This document shows, piece after piece, positions 23,801 through 35,800 of a stretch of 55,057 bases of DNA. Each line of letters starts with the position of its first letter. The first letter of the stretch is position 1. A program made the translations under genes and the position numbers. Below the pieces are notes generated by a model. That model searched no databases. It was not told the DNA's origin and worked only from the letters and a program-made list of their open reading frames with translations. This stretch comes from Rodentolepis nana (Eukaryota > Platyhelminthes > Cestoda > Cyclophyllidea > Hymenolepididae), in the NCBI GenBank assembly GCA_900617975.1, contig UZAE01012033.1, forward strand, positions 1 through 55,057, read 5' to 3'.

Positions 23801-26800
23801 ATTCATGCAATATTAAATCTGCAAGAGTTATGAAACCTGCAACTCGACTTCAGTGCAGTAATTTTATTTTTTGAACGAACACTTGATTAGTTTTTAAATC
23901 AATTTAAATAAAGATCGTAGCCTTCAATATGATCTCTCTGAGTCAAAATTTTGGTATATTTTGGAACTTCAATAATGAGATAATTATATTTATATCCTCA
24001 ATCTTGATTGGAGCTTATCTAAGATTGATGAAAACGTTTGGTTAGACATTAAACTTAAAGGCAATTTGAATAGCTGGCTTCATCTGCATTCGCTTCAACT
24101 TGCATTTTGTAGTCATACTGAGAGTAAATGAAAGAATATGCAAAATTAAACTAAATCAAACGAATGTGTACTTATGGGCATATTTAAGTATGCATATTGG
24201 GATCATTCTAAACGAATATTTTAGTAGAACATAATGAAGCAAAGGTATTGCCAAGTTCTTAAAAAAATCCTTAGGGTATCAGTTTAGTCAGCCTGTGAAC
24301 ATATTCGCAGAGTAAATAAATTCCCATAAATTATTATAGAATTGGTAACCCTTATTTTCAACAGTGCATGACTTGTCATTCACATTTCAGTATTTCGGTC
24401 ATTAATATGATTGCCCAAGACAAGAAGTAGCTCTAGCGTAGGGGATCATGCTTTGGAAGGGGAAGATTGAGTAGCCATGCTTCCCTCCACAGATACATCA
24501 ACTTAGCTATTTCTTGAAAAATTCAAGATAGAGGAGATTGCAGAACGTTTTCCGTAAAATAATGACAAGAGCAACAGCAAAATATAAATCTAGTTAAAAT
24601 CTTGATTTAGTAAGAAACTCGCAAATCGTGAGCTTGGTAACAGAGGAACTCATTAAAAATATGGTGAGATAAATGGCATTTATCATTATATGAATAAGAC
24701 CAAGTCACTTGCTAAAAATAGATAAGCAAGTCGATTTGAACGTTCAAAATTATTATGAAAGGTCGAAATAACGCAAACCAGCAGACTAAGCCTTGAATGA
24801 GTTCACCAAGATCAAATTTTCATCTAATAACAGTCAAAAATAATAATCACAAAGTACGTATATGTATCAACGGAGGCACATTAATCATTTGTACGCAGTT
24901 CCAACCACATCAAGGAAAGAAATTTATTAATCATTGCCATATAATCTCAAGGCAATTAAGTAGTTTTCTTTTAACGTCGCTTCTGAATGCTCCTAGCAAT
25001 GAGACTATTTTGATAGTCGTTGAATGCGATGCTAGGTATTGATTTAATCTACCTCTTTAGTGGACGAATCGCCCGCCCCCCGCAACCCACTTCCCCTCCA
25101 CACTATTACCTACCAATCTCACCTTTACACTGAACGTATTGGCAGATCTCAATCTATACCAGGTATCAATAAATACTTCCAGAATTCATTTTCATTACCT
25201 CATTCACTTGGTGGGAGACACCAAGCTGGAATCGAGAGACCAACTTTTAAGCAAAATTGAAAAAACATTATTTAAGGAAATATGTTTATCAATGGAGCCC
25301 TGTTGCTTCTATCTCAAATACTTCAATCCCTTGATTAAAATGCTTGGAAGTTTTGAGCCAAATTCAAAATATTCTAAATGTAGACATTTTATAAATAACT
25401 ATTTAATATTTCTTTTAAATTTAAAGCAAACAAATATACTCGTCAAATCAATTTTTAAATGCTAATTGCTCTAATATCCTTATTTTATACAAAACTTGTT
25501 AAATACTTAATTATTTCATGCATTAAGTGAAGTTGGTCTTTTGCGGAAATTCTTCGCCATTTTAAGTGTAAGTTTTTATATTTACGGAGATTTAAAAATG
25601 CTATTATGCAATCGAAATTGGAAGGCAAATGGCGACATAATGGAAATCTTGAAATTGTAGATGATGAACACAAGTAAAATGAGTTTGAACAGTATATCAA
25701 CTTAGTAACCAATTTATATTATCATTTATTAGAGCTTTTCAAGCCAATTTCAGCATTGTTAGACCGTTTATTTGTTTTACTAATTAAACACCTTCAAGTA
25801 TGATATGTTTATAAGTTTTCTTGAAGACTTATCACTCCCTTTACTTCTACAATAGAATTTGAATTCAATTTGTGAGATTGCTTACAAAGAAGGAACATTT
25901 GGCCTTAAAATATTTTAACACAAATTGAAGACTCAAAAATGACTTCTCAACTCATAAATACAAAATTGCGGGGTGTCACACTGCAACTTGAGAAAGGTTT
26001 TATTATCACAACAAAAGCTCACAAAGGACCGTTCAAATCAATTCATTTGACCCATAAAATTAGAAAATTTAAAAAAATACAATTTCTTCGGAAACTATGG
26101 GTTGAATACCGAATCATATAGTTGGAAATATAGAGGCACCAAACAACTTGGAACAGTATGAAAGTCGATGTTCCTATAATTGCAAATAACAGGACTTCTA
26201 TGATTTTGACACTATTAACCACATTTACCCAACATTTTTCACTTACGTTTCTGCTTATATTGAAACACTTTGCCGCTACGTTTGTTTAAGCATAAAAAGG
26301 TAGCATGTGCCTTGTTTATATTAATCTCGATAAGGCGATTATTAAAGATACTTCTCTTGCATTCCAGATAGATAGATATGACAAATGCATTTGCGATAGC
26401 TTAGTTAATAATGACCGCAAGAAGAGCACCTGTGTGTGATGAAATACAGATTCGCATTAAATCTCCTATGAACGCATTTAGTGAAATGAGGCATAGTTAC
26501 GCTAACAATCAATGATGAATTGCTATTTTAAAATCCATATTGATTAATAAATTTTGAAAGTTAACGTAATAAACGCTCTCAAGTTAAAAATTCTCTAATT
26601 ATATGTTTCTTTGTTTTCGGAAACTATTTAACTTTTTTCGAAAGTGAAAATACTAGCTTATATCGTTAATTACTCAACTGAAAATTAAAATAGAGTAGTT
26701 ACACATTAAAAGATATACATTATTATGTGCAAATCGGCCAACCGACCATTAACGAATGATTACTGACCAAATAGTCTTGAGATAATTATTTATGGTTTGT

Positions 26801-29800
26801 TGTTCACTCTAGGATTTTGTTTTAAGAAATTCATTATCGAATTGAATTTCAGGCAATGAAATTCAGACACTGCCGTTCGCGTAATCTCCCTTCTTATCTG
26901 TACTTTGGGAAATCAAAGTGCAAGTGAATGAATAAAGACGATATCACTTGTTGTAGAAGCAAGGACATAGCAATAAAACCTGATTACCATAAAAAAGATA
27001 AGGATATGTAATTTATAGTGCATAGGATCCGTATGTAAAAACCAAGAGTAAATAAATCTGGCTTATTCAGTGCTACATTGTTAGATTAACGCCAGGATAA
27101 AGTCACTTTAATTGTTGAACTCTTTCCAAACTGTTTTGGTCTCCCTTTGGGCTTAAAATTTCAAACGAAGAAAATCACCATCTGTCTAAAACCACACTGG
27201 TGTACAAAATATAATTCGAATTATACTACCTGCTATCAAACTTCGTTAATTTATTTTAAAATAGTTCATTTAGAGGGGAGAAGGGGATATAATATGAGAA
27301 GTTGGAGTTATTTTAACCCAATTTATTAAAAACTAGTTTCGACCATTTTCGTTAATTTGGGGTATTTAATAAGTTCATAATCGGCATACTTCAAATTTTA
27401 AAAGTTTCAAGGCATTGAACTGGCTTATTATTTACTGATAAGATATGGAATAAATAAAATGCAATCATGTTTCCTACTTTATTAAACTTACACCTTCAAG
27501 AATTTAGGAACCAGAATTTTATTCTTTTTTGTGCAAGTTCAGTGTTTCAATTGTACCATAATTTTTTGTATTTTTGTGTTTTCATATTCTGTGCTAATTT
27601 CCATTTGTGGAAGAATAAGACTTCATCACACTGCAGCGGTTGGAGAGGATATGCTTTTATGTCTATATTTAGAAAAATCGTTAATCATCGTGGCGTTATT
27701 ATAACTTATGAGTGCTCAAGGACGCGGCGTACCTAAATTTTAAGTTACAGTCGCTTGAAATTTTCAAGTTAATATAGCTTATTTTAATGTTTTGGGAATA
27801 GCTTTCCCGTTAGAATTTACATGATTTCTTCTAATTTAATTAAACGTGTTGCGAAAGATGGCCTAACATTGTTAATTCTGCGAAATCTTCTTTTGTCAGT
27901 TAATGGTAAAACATAACTTTTGCTAGGCATCCCGCGTTATCATTGCATTATTTCTTGTTAACTGAAGCCTTCTTTAAGTGCCCATAAAAATCTACACAGC
28001 CACATGCATCAGCGGGTTAATATCGATTTCCAATAGGCAAAAAATTTCCAATCCACTAATAATCGTTTTGGTGCAAATTAATTGAGACTCAAGCTGCACC
28101 GATCACTTTCATCTGATATTTTTTTCTTTTTACTATTAAATAAATTCCAATTTGTGCGTTTTTGAGAGGCAACAAATTCAGTTACTTATTCTATTCCATC
28201 TAAGTCAATACAAGCCTTTAACTCTCTCAAATAATATAGCCACCATATGTTTTTACCTATTTAGTAAGGAAGCAACCCATCAAGTTATATGACTTGCATC
28301 AATATGAAGCATAGAAGGTTTCTGCTTTTAACAGTCTGATATTTAATTTCGATGGTCTCACGAAAAATTGATTCAGTCTAACGTCACACCATTACAGCTT
28401 AAATTTCACTGCAAATACCAAAAAAGGTTTATATGACTCCTGTCCAATAAAACCATCGAATTTAAGACCCACATGTAAGATTTTTGTGACAGAATGTGGA
28501 CATGTTTGGTCGTGGGTAGTCTTACTGGGTCTACACCGCGAAGATGAGTACGAATTTCAAATTGAAGAAAAATGCCAGAAATGCGTGCTAGTATAAATTG
28601 AAGACAGTTTAAATTAACTGGAATACAGCAAATAATATTTATGGAAGCTGGTGACAAGTGTTTAACAGCACATACAAACAGATATTCCACTTGAGTGACT
28701 AAATTTGGAAAATAATTCTACTTAGGTGATAACAATTACCATTATATACGAACAACGTACTAAATATCAGTTCTTCATCTGTAAAAATAAGTTTGAAATA
28801 ACGAAGAGAGAAAACTTTGAATTAAAACTCTTTGTTAATGAACCAATCAGCAAGTTTAGGGTACCTGAGATGGGAATCCGCACATGGAATCATTGAAGCA
28901 ATAAGTGTATAATCCGCATCTTCTAGGCCACTTCCTTTCAATCCTAATTTAATCTCCTTCTTTGCACATATTTGAACTGTTATTTTCCGTGTTAAATTGA
29001 TTTTAACAATTTAAATTTCGAACTTTGCCTCAGTAATAGCAATAAACAACTTTCTCGAACCAAATGCAAAAATTTTCGAATTTCAAGTAAAAATTATGAA
29101 AATATCAAAATATCAATACGAATCAGAATTGATTAATTCGATAATAACGATGCCATATAGATGCAGAGTGAGTAATATATAGTATGGTATATAGAATACC
29201 TTATATGTATAGTGCAGGATCTTCGCAATGTCTTTCATCCTTAAAATTGACTTTGTATATAGTAAACAATTTCACTCTAACAATAAATTTCATTCTCAGA
29301 CGAAATAATTGAATCTAAAAGTCCATTACAAATAACATAGACTATCTTCATGTACATTACTATGCCAACTGAGGAATGTCAAAACTGGAATCGGTGTTCA
29401 TGAGCCGAGACAGAAGTATGATTAAATGTGCCGTTTACTTTAACTATTTTGCAGTTCACCCAAGTGAACTCAAGTGACATTTCCGTGATTGATTTATCAA
29501 CTGCAGAAAACATTAATGCAATGGCATGATCAAATTGCCTGTGTGTACTCACCCTAAACCTATGAATTAGTCGCAAAAGTTGAGTTTATGAGCTTGTAAA
29601 TAATACAATGTGAAATAGAACAAATTTGCGAATGTGGACAACGCAATTCTTCCTAAATTTTAGTTTGGAAAATATTCGTTTTGCTCTTCTATATGATTCC
29701 CCGGTTTAACCCTTACTGGTTAACTTTGCCATTTCGTAGTGATAGAACAGAAATTTGCTTTCGATTTACCTAACAATTATGAGACTTTGAGAATCGACTT

Positions 29801-32800
29801 AGTTGAAATTACGTGAAATATAACTTCACAACTGAGAATTTTTTAATTTTATCTCTGAAACGCTGTACTAACTTTGTGATGATTAGGCATTTTTCTGCTT
29901 TAAGTATTATTATTGTTATTATTACCATGAAAAATGAATGGAATGTGAATAAATAAGCCATCAACATATAACCTTGTTCTATATCAATCGTTACGTCAAT
30001 CTAATAAAACCTGGTTTATAAATTAAGCTTATTTTCTCTAAATATGGACAAGAATTTAAATATCCATCCAACTAAAAAGGATGAATATATGCGTTTTGGT
30101 TAAAACTCTGCGGGTGTAAATTAGGACATAAATATTTAGTTAATAATTTTCGAGATATATTGCTGAAAAACTAACATCAGAAGGGCTCTTTCCAAAACTT
30201 AACACTAACAAATAAGCTTAATATTATTAGATATTTTGAGATGGAAATGAGATGGGAGGATAATCAGTTCAACACGCCATTGCGCAATAAGACACATCTG
30301 GGAAAAATTGTCCCCAATATTGCCATCTATGGTGGGTACAGTCCAAATGGAATCAGACTATTTTACAATACTCGGTATTAGATATGGCCCTATTTTTAAT
30401 AGATTGGAGGGAAAAAAATCTCTCTAGTGTGTGTATTCAATAAAGTCGAAATTTCCCATTTATTTTCTTAAAGATATCTCAAAGTAAATACCATTCATCT
30501 TACCATTTCTTCACAATTTGGTCCTTATTTCTCAATTGAAATCATACACGGTACTCGAACGGTAGTCTTTAGTAAATTACATGTCAATGAATCACGCAAA
30601 GGTGTCCCCACAAAATTAGTGACTGTTGCTTAACCCAGATTTCTACTCAGAATCAGTTGTATTAGACACTGAAATAAGAATAAGACTCGATGCAATTTTT
30701 TTAATAATTAATCAAATTTTTACTTTTGATCTCTAACCAATCCCAAATTAGTTCACTTACTTTCTTTTTAAGCTAAGTATATTTTACATACTACGCAAAT
30801 CAAAGTCATCATTCCTGTTTCGAATTGATTTTCCCGGATAAACCCCATAAATACCCAGTATTCGGGTGGCTCTCCAACCCTCCTGCTGATAGCAGTGGAT
30901 CCTTTAAAGCATCGCTATGCGGTTCTTTAATGAATCAACTCACAGTTTCAGGTTAAAATTTAACCAAGTCAAATGCGGTTAGGTTTAGGAGGAAGTGATA
31001 AAAGGCGCATAACTGGAACTTCACGTGTGAAACGTACTTTAAAGGCATTATGGTTAAGGAATTGAAAATCAGGAGACGAAGGTGATTTTCGGGTCAGTAG
31101 CCTAGGCTCCTGGGTATCGCCCTAATGAAATGCAGTCTTCACTTAGGGTCACTGACCTTTAATCAATTGGTTAATGACAGGTACGGGGCGTGATTGGGAG
31201 CCAGTAATTACGGCAGAAACACTGACAGTTCTTCCAACCAGTGAGAATGATTCACCTATTTCACGAATTTTTGCGAACTAAGTCGGTATGGCTGGCTTTT
31301 CTGACAATAATTTTGAACCAACTGGTCGTTGCTTTGGCAATTTTTTTAAAGATCGAATTAGTCAGAGACATACTTCTTGAACAGTGTGTTTGCCACTCCA
31401 AAGATGACAGTTATGGCGTAGAAGTTAAGTTAAGAATGCTATTCCCATATGTCTAGTAAAATTAAATCGGTAACTAAAATACAGATCTTTCATTGACAAG
31501 TGGTTTAACCATTTAACTGCACTCTGATCCAAGCAATGACTCGGTAAAGTGTTAAATATAATTATTTGATAACTTATTACATTCTATTCATTATCTCCAA
31601 TAGATGGAAGAATTATTCTGCTTTTATCTATAAGTAGAAGTTTATGTGTTTACAAAAATTTTCGTTCGAGACTGTAGTCCGAAGGCTGAATATTTTCCAC
31701 CGAGAGATGGCAAAAATCAGGATGACGCTTATTTCTGAGAGTGGTTGGGGTTCAAACCCGGACAAAAGCATATACTTCTGGATTTAGAGTCGTTGATAAT
31801 TGGATATATGGTTCCATATGGGGAAACACAGTAAGGTCAGTTCAAACTCAAGAATATTCAGTCAATAAAAATTCAATACAATAAAAGGCTTGTCAGCCAA
31901 ACTAATTAACGCCAACAGGCCTTTAATAAACGTTTAGTTACAATTTGAAATGTGAATTTAGTCGAGCATGAAAATGGGTTCAGGTGAAGTAAACGACAAC
32001 GTTTAGAGGCGATTTTATCAGATCATAAACCCAAAGAGAATTTTTTCCTAAAAAAGGAGCTTATTCTGCTTATATCTTTAATTGAAAAAATGGCTTTTAT
32101 TTCTTCAATTGCTTTTGTATCTTACTTAGCTCAATTTACGTGCCCCTCGATGTAAGCACCAAACGAAATTTATTTGCATTTATAAGAATGAATTGTTTTT
32201 ATTTAAATTAGAGTTCAGGAATAGAATGCCATTAAAGTATATATGAATTTTCTATGAGGAAAATTAATTAAATATCTTTGATATATGGCAAAGGCATTTT
32301 AATGACCTAGATTAAGAGGGATAGCTTTCGCCCATGTAAAGTGCATCCTTTAAGTAAAATTATCATTAATGCCGCAATAGTAAATCAATAAAATGTGCAT
32401 TTTAAATGTGGATCTGTTTTCTGAAAGTCTGTGGTCACTGAATGGAATGCCAGACTCAATATTCAGATTTTCTTCATGAAATATAGAGTTCCAATATAAT
32501 CGCAGGTTAGAAAAGGAATTTAATCATGCAGGAGATTTCTTTTCATTAAAATTGATTAGACTACTGCCCTGACACTCACGAAGGGGGGTTTTAAAAGTCA
32601 AATAGTTCCACTTACACAGCTACTAATCAAGTTTGCATTTGAAATTGTTCAAATAAAATAATTGGAACGTCGATCATAACGTGATTACCCTCGTAATTTC
32701 AAGCACATATTAACTTGGGTCAATGAAAAAAAAGAAATCTCAATTGCTTTGGTAATGGGTGCTTTTCTCACGACTGCCAAAAATATACTAATTCCTCTGC

Positions 32801-35800
32801 CTATCCCAATTATCATGGAACATTGGTTGAATCAACTGAATTTGTATCATAATGCTGTTTTTCAATTGCCCAATTTATGGTGCTCAGATAAATCCAATTT
32901 TATTATTCGTCATTAAACTCAAATGTAGCGCGGATGATTTGAGGATATTGTTCACGACATGTATCCATGGAAAGACCGGAGTATTGGTAATAAATAACCG
33001 GCTGCAAACGTTTATGGAGCATACAAGTAACTAAGCGTGAAAACGCATTTGAATATTTATGGGGCTTTCGATATAATATAATGGAATATTTGGCGAAGAG
33101 GGAAATGTTTAATGTGTTCGTCTGAAAAATTTGAGGTCTTGGATTCAACGTTCATCCTAGCCACCCCGTGAGCTGAAAGGTCAACCGCACTAATCTAGTC
33201 TATAACCTAAAGAGGCTGGCAGAATCCCATTTTCCCACCACGAAGAGTCTACGAGGCAGCACCTTAATTCAAAATGTGCTTAAGGAAATACCTTACTTAA
33301 AAGGGTTGAATATTCGTTTCAAAAAATTTTATTTGTCTCAACTTTGCTGGGTTAAAACAGCATGCTGAGGATCAACATATAAGGTGATTTCGACTTCCCA
33401 ATAATTAGAATAAAAGGTTAAGTGAATGGGAAAGATCGAACGACCTGTAGAACTAGTACAAGATGGAGTGATGAAAGCTGAATTTCAGAAGGCAAACTAT
33501 CAAGTTAACCTATACAGATCAATACAAGTTCAAAAATCAAAAGAGGCAGGACGTTCTGATAACCACCTGTTACTCCCTAAATCCCTTTGATTTCCAATCG
33601 ACTTGCTTCCAATAATTGAAAATTGTAAATTAACCTCGGGTTACCGTGGATAATAATACGTGAACAGCATTAGGACCGTACTCTCCTCTTTCAAAGTAAT
33701 CTCCATCGGTATTAGACTCTTAGCAGAAGGCGCTACTGTTGTTTAAAACATGTCCAATACAACTATAGCCCTCATTTGATAACACCAAAATTCATCACGT
33801 CGACGACATTAGTCTACTGTGAGACACGCGTGAGTGCGGTTTGATACATTTTTCAAAAAAAATTATTCGGGTGTTAAAGGGCTAATAATACCAAAATATA
33901 TGTGGTAAAAAAGCTCAACTCGCATCAACTAGACGTGAAGAGCGAAAATTATCATCCACCCCAAATTAATAATATGATTAACGTGGTCTGAAAGTTTAGA
34001 AGCTTATATTGACTCAGAAATCCCAAGAGTTCAAGAACCTACTCTAAATGTAAATTAAACCTATTTCAATTATTAACAGAATTACCACAAATTCCAAAAT
34101 GAGTATTGAGCTAACTAGACGCTGGTGCTTGATCAACCCTGGAAATACACAGTTTCGCAGGATTCTAACACCACAAAAGTGTTAGCTTAGCTTTGGAGGT
34201 GGAATGGCCAAATAACTTTATTCGCACCAATTTAATTTCACATTAACTATTAGAATTCTTTAATACCTTGATCATTTTCTGCAACTTCGCTATAAGTTTC
34301 GTAGGTGAGAATTAGCATGATTTTGAAAACAGAGGCTCTACAAAAAGAATGAAAAGCGTTTGACCTTTTCAAGATATGTAGCTTTAAAACGTTAGAGCAG
34401 CTCAAATAACCATTTTGTTTCCAATATTATGGATTAGTGTACAACACTGAACCAAGGGACCATAATTCACACGTTTTTTTCAACAAACTAATCATTTCAA
34501 ATTTAGCATCATAACACGTGTCAGAGTTCTTGAAACCAGCCCACCACTCACCTCTAAATTGCTCAAATGAGGACTTGAAATGCCGATAAATGGCATTTAA
34601 GGAAGCACGATTTTAGAACTTTCCAGACACTTGAACATACATCATTGTACTTATAATTAATTTAGTTGTAACACTGAAGTAACTGAAGGCAGAGTTTAAA
34701 GTTATTTAGAGTTGATAATTACCCCAAAAAATTTTAAATTCTATTATCGAAAGACTTTAGTATATAGTTTTGAACTACGAAATGCTATAATTTCAGGAAA
34801 ACTAATTGGCTTATTTCAAAGTCTTTCCAACGATTTTGTGATGAATAAAGAAGTAAATTCTCCATACTTCAAAATAAACCTTTATTGAAAGCATTTAATT
34901 AAATGATTCTTTTCATAAAGTGTGCACAATATTTCCTCGAAAGATTACACTTAGTTTTCTTCCCTTTAGAGTTTCCTAAGCCCACCTGAAATTCGCTCGC
35001 TCAAACTTGGTACTGGCTTGTCATCAAAAGGTTAACTAGAGAACTCTGTTCGGCAGACTTACTTCGTCTATGGTCAGGGCGTAGGGTTTTGGTGAGAGAA
35101 AAGGCGACATTGTTTACTGCGAGAGACGTTTCCACAAAAAAATTTTCAGAAACTGCAGAAAATTTACTTTTACTCTATTTTGTACTTAAGTTAGAACCCA
35201 AATAATATTTTAAAAGATGTTTCAGCTTTTATGGAGCGTGAATGGCGAGACAGCTATTCCCTTATAAATATTCATAGACTAACAAATAGCCAGGAGATGG
35301 GATGTTACATGAATCCAAATTTAACTTTACATAAAAAGTATTTCTTGTAAACTAAAACACGAATGATTATTTTTCTAAGAATTGAATTACGCTTGTCAAA
35401 AGTGACTAACCTGGCAGGCTTGGGCTGGCCCATTACTCGAACTTTGATATTGCAGTATGTGACCCTGGGAAAATGTCCACTTGTATCCCATTCTTCGCCC
35501 TTGGTGAGGTCCTGTAGCAGCTGTAGTCCAAAAAAGGTGCTATTGAAGCCAGTAAAACACTTCATCAGGTAGATCTGGCCCAGACAGTTGGCGATAAATA
35601 GGGCACGAACAAAAAGAAAGAGGACGGTTAGTCGAGCATTGGGAGCTATGCCGCAAAGACAGCGGTTCACAAAGGATTTCATGCGGCGGAAACGAGATTG
35701 CGACTCTGCTTGCTCTTCTAGGGTGGCTACAAGACAAGAAACAGCCTTGAGACGCAATTCTCGATCTGGAATGGAAGCTTCCTTGGCGGATTTGAGCAGA

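Larger units (their letters stand above)
20829..35410 (-). other. Intron 2 of innexin A (14,582 bp)
   Basis: Donor GTTAGT at 35410-35405 and acceptor TTTTAG ending at 20829. It contains the SINE copy at 21814-22135, an inverted nuclear-receptor-type site near 31150 and an ATT tract near 29905. I find no nested gene: the open frames inside it are short and resemble nothing I know. Confidence 0.85.

Noticed and set aside
31670..31775. tRNA or tRNA-derived element, from GGTTCAAACCC at 31749-31759
   Set aside because: The B-box-like string is there, but the flanking bases do not form a proper T arm, and no acceptor or anticodon stem could be drawn.
33874..33896. Fragment of the SINE 3' end (TAAAGGGCTAAT)
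   Set aside because: Only about 12 bases match and the flanks do not continue the alignment; it may be chance.
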